The notes beneath the pieces were generated by a model. That model worked only from the letters and a program-made list of their open reading frames with translations, did not search any database and had not been told where the DNA came from. 64,000 nt of DNA from a virus: the IMG/VR virus record IMGVR_UViG_3300047388_000220, positions 1-64,000 of that record; one strand, 5' to 3'. Position numbers and translations under genes: made by a program. The first letter of the stretch is position 1, and every line of letters begins with the position of its first letter. Positions 26,301 through 33,770 of the stretch are shown in pieces.

Positions 26301-26310
26301 AGAAACGCAT
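23308..26310 (-). CDS. exported clan GH-A glycoside hydrolase with C-terminal InlB-type repeats
   Basis: 1000 aa. Residues 1-16 are a signal peptide (M-R-F-F-M-I-I-V-L-L-G-S-S-A-W-G then Q). W-R-S-I-E-P-V-R-G-T-F-N-Y (46-58) is the start of a TIM-barrel hydrolase. E156 in G-W-N-E-W-N and E653 in V-W-Q-T-E-G-G are placed like acid/base and nucleophile, with D-A-V-S-W-H-A-Y between them. About 350 residues (240-570) seem to be an insertion into the barrel. Two C-terminal repeats of about 75 residues (S-G-x-x-Y-x-C-T-V-x-P and M-P-A-x-x-C-T-V-x-A-T-F) resemble divergent InlB B-repeats. It likely degrades host surface polysaccharide. Whether it is virion-bound or free is unknown. Confidence 0.7.
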   Translation of the reverse strand: MRFFMIIVLLGSSAWGQTVQSISRTASTQTTNPFPTADRICCPADWRSIEPVRGTFNYAVIDAFVASDVAHPGSFPIYTDRYVPIWANGTGNLFTPPTDINTYANCQNVLSGVNTTNCQYKEAVTAIMRHVCGVSAAPSSPLIGACTLKVFEGWNEWNVGNYWGGTYVQLAKMLEDKAAIIRLYCGDCTIIGGSVSAGGDGSGGSWITALETGLADWGAIVPVISTTFSSNANSTGIVVTPVGKQLTNCITDYSGGVPQPAGVPVGQLYCTTAAKTLAMSRTPPGPNLGVVVATNSGVGIAPVNNGLGAGGTDSPATLSDTYGGTADDGICTGDPNRNLPTIVPGLAPSPCKPSSSAVFGVSTAAGFPNADVLWPRDYPTVSADLDNARFYYRDFYFMIPNVATIHNLEADVNYNCSAAAYAAGECAYTGWGFQYNGASHTLQYCGQNCLSWQDFRGIDVTATHPDLTTFTAISGHWYHIRQYGHRNPGCTFTSPTNCAFYDALSLNDVTAGATPITYRLVDAVTGLAAGFIPVDNHTYAAGPDIQVQIDETTAPTSGTAHIESDTTVFYSLPHLPDAVSWHAYPARTTITFPATAPFPEDLVAHGSGTCTGAPNSSCRTAIKDQVATLYSPAILGNPAIASWASALPVWQTEGGFGINSAMTDGVSDTSANTKFLRAAYTSRHMIALAATPASGSKPVHSLWYSWQDRCWGTQFGDGINGGCTPPTSTIPSGPTSVNAAFIQTKAWLSAASFIGPMVSTAVTGGNIYTVDLVASGSPQRLAWFTGWLGNAPYATTFTQQQSLAGTITTVSGTATLSNQPVLLSVGATFTLSNSVTGSGTVTGCAGTLSSGSAYGCTVTPAPGYFTTSVTGCSGALSGGNYSGIMPASNCTVAATFAVTPPPSFNISASITGAGSVAGCVGSHVGGTAYACTLTPGIGYAVSTATGCGGTLVGATYNGTMPANDCTVTATFIPITPPPPVGDGVTITGPVTITGGGVKIQ

Positions 26311-26318
26311 TTAACCCT

Positions 26319-27644
26319 TTAGAACGCCGTGCAAGCAAAGTCAATCACGTCACTGGCTACCGCGGTTGCTGGCACCGTCAGAGTGGCCGTAGTCGTGTTA
26401 TTTGTCGAGAAGTAAAGGCCAGTATTGCCTGCGGCCGTCGTCTCATCATTGGCGCGACACGACCAGCCATTCGCTGCCGTGAACCCGCTGGCGCCGTTCA
26501 TCGTGATTACCACCGTGCAAGCGCTCGCACCGATGGTGAACTTGCCGGCCGACGCGCCGCCCACGGTCGCGGTGATGGATGTGCAGCCGGTTGCTGTGAA
26601 CTTGGTGCCCAGGGACTCAAAAGCCACACCAGCCACTGTTCCAAGCGAATTGCATGTCTGACTGGTGGATGCTGCCCATACTCCGGCGGTGCTGCGGCAC
26701 CAGGCCGTGTCGCTAGATGAGCCGATGGCATAGCTTCCAGCGTTTTGGGTGTTCCTATACGTGGACGTAGTGATAATCGTCCCAGCAGAAACCACCGACC
26801 CGGCGTTTGACACTGCGAATACACTGTTGGCGGCTGAGCCGTTTAGCCGAAAATCGATGTAGTTGCCGGTGAACCCGGATGGCGCATTAACGCCAAGGTA
26901 AGTGCCGTTCGCACTCCAGGTGGTAGCCGCCGCCGCACCGCTCGCGGGTTGAATGAACAAGTAGGGGAAAGTCGTAGTCCCGGTGCCGCCCGTGAATAGC
27001 GTGGCGTTAGAGAATATAGCCGAAGTCGAAGCCGCTGGCGTGTTGGTTACTGTCGAGCCTCCGCTCAGGTTGGCCGCCGTGGTTGCTGACGTCGCCGTGG
27101 TCGCCGTGGTCGCGGATGTGGCCGTAACAGCCGCATTCGCCGTGCAGGCGGTGCACGTTCCGGTGAGGTTGGTTATCACGCCGGATGCGGGAGTACCGAG
27201 CGCCGGAGTGACGAAGATCGGAGAAGTGAATGTAAGCCCGCTGGCGAAATCGGCATTGACGAGCGCGCGGTAGGTGGGCGCCGCCGCCGCGCCGGTTGTA
27301 GGGCCAGCGAGGACAAGATTCGCCGCCGCTGTAGATAGCGCGAAGGTCAGCGCCGGGGTAGTGGTAGCGGTCGCCACGGAAGTCGTGAACAAGGGTGAGA
27401 GATTGCCTGCCGAGAACGATGTAACGGTCCCGACTCCGCCTCCTCCACTGAAAGTGCAGGGAACAACTGCATTCGAGACGATCGTATAACAGGTAAAGGC
27501 GGGAGGCCTGAACGCCAAGGCTGCACCGCTGCCAGTCGGAAACGGATTTCCGGACGAGTCGTAGAGTAGCATCGGAGGCGGCGTGAACTGCGCTCTTGCG
27601 GTCTCCGCCAGAGCCAGAACGACGAGCAGGATCCACTTGTTCAT
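26319..27644 (-). CDS. exported tail-fibre-like protein, 441 aa
   Basis: I chose the ATG at 27644, with GAGGT upstream, rather than an earlier in-frame start inside the preceding gene. It opens with a signal peptide (M-N-K-W-I-L-L-V-V-L-A-L-A-E-T-A-R-A then Q). The body is Ser/Thr/Ala-rich with G-T-V-T-S-F and L-A-G-P-T-T-G-A-A-A-A-P-T-Y-R-A-L-V, a pattern common in phage tail fibres. An A-T-x repeat follows near 180-200, and the last 100 residues include S-A-C-T-V-V-I-T-M and N-G-W-S-C-R-A-N-D. Likely adhesin; exported form inferred. Confidence 0.6.
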   Translation of the reverse strand: MNKWILLVVLALAETARAQFTPPPMLLYDSSGNPFPTGSGAALAFRPPAFTCYTIVSNAVVPCTFSGGGGVGTVTSFSAGNLSPLFTTSVATATTTPALTFALSTAAANLVLAGPTTGAAAAPTYRALVNADFASGLTFTSPIFVTPALGTPASGVITNLTGTCTACTANAAVTATSATTATTATSATTAANLSGGSTVTNTPAASTSAIFSNATLFTGGTGTTTFPYLFIQPASGAAAATTWSANGTYLGVNAPSGFTGNYIDFRLNGSAANSVFAVSNAGSVVSAGTIITTSTYRNTQNAGSYAIGSSSDTAWCRSTAGVWAASTSQTCNSLGTVAGVAFESLGTKFTATGCTSITATVGGASAGKFTIGASACTVVITMNGASGFTAANGWSCRANDETTAAGNTGLYFSTNNTTTATLTVPATAVASDVIDFACTAF

Positions 27645-27654
27645 GTATTTACCT

Positions 27655-30600
27655 CTAGTTCGCGTTGTCGATGACGCACTGATACGTTCCGGCGAGCGTT
27701 CCACTTGTGGGCACATTGACGGTAAAGCCTGTCGTCCCGAGAGCGGTTGCAAACGGCGTTCCGGTTGTCGCCGCGCTTGCCGATGGCGTCACGGAGCAGC
27801 TTGTCGGCGTGGATCCCATAGCAGACGAGAACGTCACAGCAACCGATGTGGCCGACGAGATTGACCATGTTCCGGAGCGGATCGGCGTAAGTTGCGACGT
27901 AAATGCGAAGGTCCCGGTGGCATCTTGTAACGTGAATACGCGGGCTGCCGTGAAGGTTCCCGTTATCCTCCCAGTGCCGCTGCCCTGCGTTCCGATGTAG
28001 ATACCCGGGATGGGCTTGGCTGTTGTTCCCAGGGTTCCGGTGGTGTTGGCCGTATTGGGAAGGAAGTCGCCGGAGGAATCCCAGTTCCACTGCACCGTTC
28101 CGCCGACCTCGATCTGTACACCGTTTGTTCCATCGCCAGTACCGAGGGTCATGCTTTGCGCTGCCAAAGCCCCCGCCCCATGATTCAAGAGCGTGTCCCC
28201 GGTCCCCGTAGTGTTGATTTCAAAGTATTGTTTATTGGTGCCGTCATCGCTCTTGTAGACCCTGGTCGTGCAGGCGGCAGTGGGCAATCCATTCACCAGC
28301 ACGCCGCAATAGGTAGCCAAGAGCCCGCTTACCCGCAGGAGATTAAGGTCTTTGTGAACTGTGTCAAGCGTAAGCTGATCAGCGAATGTGGGTCCGGAAG
28401 GCTGAGTGATGATGTCGCCCTGATCGCGGATGTAGTCTCCTCCCGGGGTGGTAGCCGGTATTTGAGGATTGGTCGCCACGGCCCAGACCTGCGTATTGGC
28501 ATCACAGGAGCCAGCATTCGAGACCGTCAGGGTGGGAGCCAGCATGCCATCGACTTGCGCGGTTCCGGTCGCTGGCGTGACGCAACCTCCAACACAGTTG
28601 TACGTCATGGTAGGGCTGAAAGAGTAATTGCTGCCATGCTCATTGTCTCTAATCGTGCACCGCATCACTCCCCACACCACATTTGGAACCGAGATCGAGC
28701 CGATGTTTGTCGGGGTCAAGACTGGAGTGCAAGCGGCCCCCGATCCGGTTGAATCGACAAAGGTCGCTGTGACTCCACCGGGAGGTGTGCTCCCAGGCGT
28801 CCATGCGCCATAGTTCCCTGCTGTAGTTATTCTGGTATTGCGGATGCCTAACGTTGCTGTGGCTGTGGCGACAGGGTGGGTGAGGCAAGTTGGTGCAACT
28901 CCGCCAATAACCTTCGTGCTGTATCCTGATCCGCCCGACGTGACTGTGCACGAGTCCGGCACGCCGGCTGTCAAGTGTACGGTAAACGCTCCGCCGCTGC
29001 CCGTCCCTCCCTGCGTATCCTGCACTGAGGTCAGAGGGGGATATGTATACGGTCCACCCGCCTGCGTTATGGTACAACCTGAAGGAACATTCAGCACTCC
29101 ATTGGTCTGCGTCAGGGTCACGAGCGTGGGCTTGAGCCATGCTGCATCGCCCCCAACAATGGTGATTCCCGGCGCGGCCAAATACCCATAGCCCTGATGA
29201 CTCAATGGAAATGAGGCGATCGCTACCTGCCCGCCGCCGAGAGAAGAGAATGTGGGCGCACCAAAGATCGCACCGGCTCCCTGCGCATAGGCTGTGTAAT
29301 TTCCGAATGAAGAAACATGCAGCGCTTCATTCTGCATAGCCTGAACTGCGGTGTGGTTGGGGTAGCTCAGGTCGACAAATGAGTTCGTCGGGTCGAGGCT
29401 CGCATTGGGAAGATCGTCGCTTGAAGCGGTTGGATAAGCAGCGTCCGCAAAGAAGTCTCCGCGGAAATAATCGTTGGTGTGAGTGATGTTGATGCCCGCT
29501 GTAGTACCGTCCACATACTGCACATGGGGGGCGTAAGGGGTTGGCCCCGGCCATGAAGTATTGAAGGTATATCCACCTGACGTGTGAACGAAATTGGTGT
29601 TGCTCCACGTGTTTACGTTGGTGACGTTGCTCATGATGATGCTGGCTGCCGCGTTAGAGTCAAAGGCGGTTTTGGCAATAATATAGTTGTAAGGCCCAGC
29701 CGCTCCGGGTCCGTCGCCGCGTCCAATCCAGACGCCCGGACCAAGAGGGTTCGAGCTGCATGTAGCTTGGCTGGCAAACGACGTTCCATTCAGTTCGGAT
29801 ACCGCGTTGGCGAGGGATACCGGCTGTCCGCATCCATTGAGAGCAATCGAATTGTTGTACATCGTGTTGGTTGGTGCTCCAGTCCATCGCACCCCGCCGA
29901 GCGAATTGTAGGTGACGATGTTCGATAGATCGCCGCCGAAAGTTGTCTGCGAACCGTGCAGGTTCGCTCCCCATCCTTTGTTGAATTGAATGTAATCTCC
30001 GTCGATCCTGATACCGTCTCCGCCAGTCAAATCTCCATTGGAACTGAGGTCCAGCCGTGACGGCATGATGATTCCATCGCCCGACATGTACTTGATGGTG
30101 TTGGACAAGATTGCGACTTTCCAGCTTCCCTCGACCGAAATCGCTGAAATGCCGTTATAGATGTTCCATGTCCATGCCGGAGCAGCGACGTAAGCGCAGC
30201 CAGGCTCGCTAGCTGTCGGATTGGTCTCACATCCATAAGGCGTCATCTCGAAGCCTTCAATCCTGCCATCCATCTGGAAATGCGGCGCATCCGCAGCGGT
30301 AATTACGCCTTGCACGTCGATCATGGACGGCGCCGGATAAGCCGTAGCGCCTTGGAATGTGACGCTGGTTGGAACAGTGAAGCTCGACAGCATCAGAAGC
30401 TGGGTCTTGCCGTGACCCGCGCCTTGAAATATAGGCCCTCTGGAGTAGGTGCCATTTGTCGGCGGACGGGTGTAGTACATCAGCGGAGCGGAGATGCACC
30501 ACTTGCCTGCTGGAAAGATGACCGGAGAGCCACCTGAAGCATCTATGGCTGCTTGAATCGCAGCGGTCGAATCGAAGGGAGTTGCCCCCGAGCAAGATTG

Positions 30601-31449
30601 CGCACCATACGCCTGAATGTTGTATACCTGCCCACCTTTGTCGTAAACGGCTGCGACGGCATAGGAAGCGCCAACGCATCCGGTCAGCGAACCGCAATTG
30701 GTGTTACCAGCTCCCGCTGTGTAACTGTTCGCCGTAAGGTCGCCTGCCAGGTCTGTAGTTACGTCGGGATGGCCTTGGATCGTCGGCTGCGTGCCCCCTA
30801 AAGGATAAAAGCCAAGATCGTACTGAGTAGAAGGAATAACGTTTCCGTTCCCTCCTGGAGTCGTCAAGAGCACATATTCAGATGTGGGTCCATCCCATTT
30901 GTAACTGTCGATCGGAACAGTTCGCTGATCGACAATCGTCACATTTGGGCTGCCATGTGCCGCCAGGATCATCGCCGTCGTTCCGCCAAGCCGGCCCCAG
31001 TCCGGTGTCAGGATGACTTGATAAGCCATGCCCTGGGCGAAGTTGATCGCCTCCTGGAGTCCCGCGGTCGCAGACTGGATCGTGAAGTTTGAATGCGGGT
31101 TGACTGTGGTCACGGTGATCGAACAGCCCGATCCGCTCACTCGTACCGCCGTGGGTGTCACGATCTCGGTATTCGATGGCGTATTGTCCTTGATCGTGAT
31201 CGGTGTGCCGACGGCGAAAACTGGCGACAGGACGAGGCCAGACGCAGATACCGTGCAGAATGACGGTACCGACCATGAAAACTGCCCTGTATTGCCTTGG
31301 GGGACCTGCCACTGACCAAAATTCGAGGCGTACAGCAGGCCCGAGAAATTAGCCGGCCCGAGTTGAGGCTGCCCGGGTGGTCCTCCCTGGGCAAAGCTCG
31401 AGTGAGCCAAGCTCAGACCTAACCAGATGATGAGAAAGAGTCGTTTCAT
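27655..31449 (-). CDS. exported pectate-lyase-like beta-helix spike protein, 1264 aa
   Basis: Signal peptide at 1-20 (M-K-R-L-F-L-I-I-W-L-G-L-S-L-A then S-F-A-Q). Residues about 33-185 are a module shared with the two genes upstream (Y-A-S-N-F-G-Q-W, E-I-V-T-P-T, G-L-Q-E-A-I-N, V-I-L-T-P-D-W). From about 275, Y-G-A ... D-S-T-A-A-I-Q-A-A-I-D-A-S-G-G ... V-I-F-P-A-G-K-W is the classic start of a pectate-lyase-type right-handed beta-helix. A C-terminal fibre-like region closes it. This build suits a tailspike or depolymerase. The HNH gene next to it lies on the opposite strand. Confidence 0.65.
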   Translation of the reverse strand: MKRLFLIIWLGLSLAHSSFAQGGPPGQPQLGPANFSGLLYASNFGQWQVPQGNTGQFSWSVPSFCTVSASGLVLSPVFAVGTPITIKDNTPSNTEIVTPTAVRVSGSGCSITVTTVNPHSNFTIQSATAGLQEAINFAQGMAYQVILTPDWGRLGGTTAMILAAHGSPNVTIVDQRTVPIDSYKWDGPTSEYVLLTTPGGNGNVIPSTQYDLGFYPLGGTQPTIQGHPDVTTDLAGDLTANSYTAGAGNTNCGSLTGCVGASYAVAAVYDKGGQVYNIQAYGAQSCSGATPFDSTAAIQAAIDASGGSPVIFPAGKWCISAPLMYYTRPPTNGTYSRGPIFQGAGHGKTQLLMLSSFTVPTSVTFQGATAYPAPSMIDVQGVITAADAPHFQMDGRIEGFEMTPYGCETNPTASEPGCAYVAAPAWTWNIYNGISAISVEGSWKVAILSNTIKYMSGDGIIMPSRLDLSSNGDLTGGDGIRIDGDYIQFNKGWGANLHGSQTTFGGDLSNIVTYNSLGGVRWTGAPTNTMYNNSIALNGCGQPVSLANAVSELNGTSFASQATCSSNPLGPGVWIGRGDGPGAAGPYNYIIAKTAFDSNAAASIIMSNVTNVNTWSNTNFVHTSGGYTFNTSWPGPTPYAPHVQYVDGTTAGINITHTNDYFRGDFFADAAYPTASSDDLPNASLDPTNSFVDLSYPNHTAVQAMQNEALHVSSFGNYTAYAQGAGAIFGAPTFSSLGGGQVAIASFPLSHQGYGYLAAPGITIVGGDAAWLKPTLVTLTQTNGVLNVPSGCTITQAGGPYTYPPLTSVQDTQGGTGSGGAFTVHLTAGVPDSCTVTSGGSGYSTKVIGGVAPTCLTHPVATATATLGIRNTRITTAGNYGAWTPGSTPPGGVTATFVDSTGSGAACTPVLTPTNIGSISVPNVVWGVMRCTIRDNEHGSNYSFSPTMTYNCVGGCVTPATGTAQVDGMLAPTLTVSNAGSCDANTQVWAVATNPQIPATTPGGDYIRDQGDIITQPSGPTFADQLTLDTVHKDLNLLRVSGLLATYCGVLVNGLPTAACTTRVYKSDDGTNKQYFEINTTGTGDTLLNHGAGALAAQSMTLGTGDGTNGVQIEVGGTVQWNWDSSGDFLPNTANTTGTLGTTAKPIPGIYIGTQGSGTGRITGTFTAARVFTLQDATGTFAFTSQLTPIRSGTWSISSATSVAVTFSSAMGSTPTSCSVTPSASAATTGTPFATALGTTGFTVNVPTSGTLAGTYQCVIDNAN

Positions 31450-31463
31450 GCTATGCTTAGCCC

Positions 31464-32021
31464 ATGCCTAAACAACCAAAGTATAGTTTGGTTCCATCGT
31501 GCGACGGAGCGTGCTACATCATCGGGTCCGACGCGAGCATCCATAGGATCAGAGAAATCAAAACTTGCCCTTCTAGCAACAAAAGATACAACGTGTTCAA
31601 TTTCTTTGGTCCGGACGGAAGGAAAACCCCGCGCTTTGTTCACCATCTTGTCGCTGAGTGCTTTCTTGGGCCTAAGCCTGAAGGACTCCAAATCAACCAC
31701 AAGGACGGCAACCGTTTCAACAATGCCGCAGATAACTTGGAATACGTGACTCCAAAGGAAAACACGCAGCATGCGATCCGTCTTGGATTGCGTGAACCTA
31801 AAACCGCAGAGCACATGAAGAAGATGCATAAAGCATGGAAAGGCAAGCGGCATTTCGCTCCTATCCGCAAGTTTACGGACGAACAGGCCTTGAACATCAT
31901 CGCGGCGTTTCGATCTGGAAGAACAATGACGGCAATTGGTCAAGAGTTTGGGTGCTCCCATAGCTCTGTTAATCGCATCGTGAACGGAAAGATCGTCTAC
32001 CAGTATCTTGATCGAAGCTAA
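31464..32021 (+). CDS. HNH homing endonuclease inserted against the late operon
   Basis: 185 aa on the plus strand, flanked by minus-strand late genes and overlapping the stop of the following one by 4 nt. The sequence has a NUMOD4-like start, then F-V-H-H-L-V-A-E-C-F-L ... I-N-H-K-D-G-N-R-F-N-N-A-A-D-N-L-E-Y, the HNH core with catalytic H and N residues. It ends with a helix-turn-helix (T-A-I-G-Q-E-F-G-C-S-H-S-S-V-N-R-I). The opposite orientation marks it as a mobile invader. Confidence 0.9.
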   Translation: MPKQPKYSLVPSCDGACYIIGSDASIHRIREIKTCPSSNKRYNVFNFFGPDGRKTPRFVHHLVAECFLGPKPEGLQINHKDGNRFNNAADNLEYVTPKENTQHAIRLGLREPKTAEHMKKMHKAWKGKRHFAPIRKFTDEQALNIIAAFRSGRTMTAIGQEFGCSHSSVNRIVNGKIVYQYLDRS

Positions 32022-32761
32022 GGCACAGTCACTGCGCTCCAGACGTTGGTGCTTCCGCATACGTAGAGCACGGTGCTCGCGCTCACCGCCGACGTATTCA
32101 CGTCGAGAGATCCGACCGTGCAGTTAGCCGATGGCACGCCCGCGGTTGCGGTGATGGTGACGCCGGCCCCGACACTGCCAGATGCGAGCGCCGGCGTTGT
32201 CCCGGTATAAGTTGCAAGCGTGGCCGTGCGCGCATCGAGAATCGACGTATTCGCGCCCGCGATGGCCGCCGTGACCATCGCTGTCGTGCCTCCCATCGTC
32301 TGCCAGTCGGGAGTCAGAACCACCACAGCCCTCGAAACGCCAGCCCAATTCAGCGCCTCCTGGAGTCCAAGAGTGCCGGATTGCAGGTAGTACGTCACGT
32401 GCGTGTGGGTTGCAGGCAGGCCCACCGAGCAGCCGGCGCCGACATAGCTTGCGATGCTGGGCGTCACCGTCTCCGTGTTGGCCGGCGTCCCGATGTCGAC
32501 AATCGTGATCGGCGCGCGTGTCGAGAATAGCGGAAAGACAACCCCGCCCGAGGTTCCATAGCACTGCCCGGGATTGTCCCACCTGGTTCCCGACGGCGTG
32601 GGCGCAATCGTCCAGTGCGCAAAGTTCGATGCATACAAAAGCCCGGCCACATCTGCATCACCGTTGGCCTGGCTGGTAACAGATGCGGTCGGGCTCGTGG
32701 TTTGGCCTGCAATTGCAAGTGGCAGAGCCAGAAATACAGCGAGTAACGCGAGTTTTTTCAT
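32018..32761 (-). CDS. exported protein sharing a module with the spike gene, 247 aa
   Basis: Signal peptide (M-K-K-L-A-L-L-A-V-F-L-A-L-P-L-A-I-A-G then Q) with CAGGAG upstream of the ATG. Residues about 35-190 parallel the N-terminal module of the 27655-31449 protein: L-L-Y-A-S-N-F-A-H-W, E-T-V-T-P-S, L-Q-S-G-T-L-G-L-Q-E-A-L-N, V-V-L-T-P-D-W, G-G-T-T-A-M-V. A short C-terminal beta region follows. It looks like the module on its own, without the beta-helix. Partner or competitor of the larger spike is possible; function unknown. Confidence 0.6.
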   Translation of the reverse strand: MKKLALLAVFLALPLAIAGQTTSPTASVTSQANGDADVAGLLYASNFAHWTIAPTPSGTRWDNPGQCYGTSGGVVFPLFSTRAPITIVDIGTPANTETVTPSIASYVGAGCSVGLPATHTHVTYYLQSGTLGLQEALNWAGVSRAVVVLTPDWQTMGGTTAMVTAAIAGANTSILDARTATLATYTGTTPALASGSVGAGVTITATAGVPSANCTVGSLDVNTSAVSASTVLYVCGSTNVWSAVTVP

Positions 32762-32776
32762 GGCTGGCTCCTGTTT

Positions 32777-33727
32777 TTACTTGCAGTTGTAGGTGAAGAA
32801 ATACTGTGTTGACGCAACCGGCGCCGTGGTGGCCACGGTCACGGTCAGGATGCGCTGAAACGTGGTCGTCGATCCAGACGAGCTCATCGCGCTCGTGAAT
32901 GTGGTGTAGGCATTCGCACCGCTCGAGGTCACAACGCACGTTCCAGCATATTGCGGTCCGCCAGCCGACACCGCCGGCCAGGTCTCCGTAAAGAGTGTGC
33001 CTGTCGTGGTCGCCGTTCCGGTCAGCACGCTGGCAGTGCCGGCGATCGCCGTCGAGGATCCAGTATTCGAAACCGTCGGAGCTGAGCCAGCACCGGCCCC
33101 AGCAGCAATCGTCGGCGCCGTATTCTTCGAAAGCGCGTTAGTTGAGGTAAACGCCGTGCCGCTCCACACGTAGAAAGTGACCGGCGCAGTCGTAATATCC
33201 TCAACCAGCGTCGTCATATCCCCAACGGCCGCGGCCAGAATCGTTGCCCCATTCGTGCCCGGAATGTTGTTGGCCTGCGCCCACCAGTTGCGATCGAGCA
33301 AGATCAGCGACGGTATCGCCTGGCCCTTGAGGACATTCAGCGCCTCCTGTAAGCCAGCCGTACCTGACCTGAGCTGATAAGTGAAGTGATTGTGTGTCGG
33401 CGCGATCGCGACTCCGCAACTGCCGGCCGTGTTGACGATCGAGGTTGGGGTCACAACCTCCGAATTCGCCGTATTCGAATCGGCAATCAACACTGGAGCA
33501 TTGGTCGCAAAGTCAAAGAATGTAACATTCTGCCCCTGGCTGTTGCAGAGGCTCCGCCCCTGGTAGATGTAGGTGTTTGGGCTCTGCTGATTGATCGACC
33601 AGAGCCCGAAACTGGTCGCAAAGTACCATGGCGCCGTGAATGGCGTGGTTGCGGTTTGCGCGTCGGCCATAGGAGCAACGCTCCCCATGGCGGCCAGCAA
33701 CAGGAAGATGCTGAGAATCCTTTTCAT
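32777..33727 (-). CDS. second exported protein with the shared module, 316 aa
   Basis: The start at 33727 has AAAGGAG upstream, while an earlier in-frame start overlaps the preceding gene. Signal peptide M-K-R-I-L-S-I-F-L-L-L-A-A-M ... M-A-D-A then Q. The body matches the paralogous module (Y-F-A-T-S-F-G-L-W, E-V-V-T-P-T, T-H-N-H-F-T-Y-Q-L, S-G-T-A-G-L-Q-E-A-L-N) and adds a Thr/Ser-rich C-terminal domain ending in Y-F-F-T-Y-N-C-K. Third member of a local family; role unknown. Confidence 0.6.
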   Translation of the reverse strand: MKRILSIFLLLAAMGSVAPMADAQTATTPFTAPWYFATSFGLWSINQQSPNTYIYQGRSLCNSQGQNVTFFDFATNAPVLIADSNTANSEVVTPTSIVNTAGSCGVAIAPTHNHFTYQLRSGTAGLQEALNVLKGQAIPSLILLDRNWWAQANNIPGTNGATILAAAVGDMTTLVEDITTAPVTFYVWSGTAFTSTNALSKNTAPTIAAGAGAGSAPTVSNTGSSTAIAGTASVLTGTATTTGTLFTETWPAVSAGGPQYAGTCVVTSSGANAYTTFTSAMSSSGSTTTFQRILTVTVATTAPVASTQYFFTYNCK

Positions 33728-33770
33728 GACTCGTTTGCTCCTTTGGATTATGTGTTTGTGGTGGTGGTTT

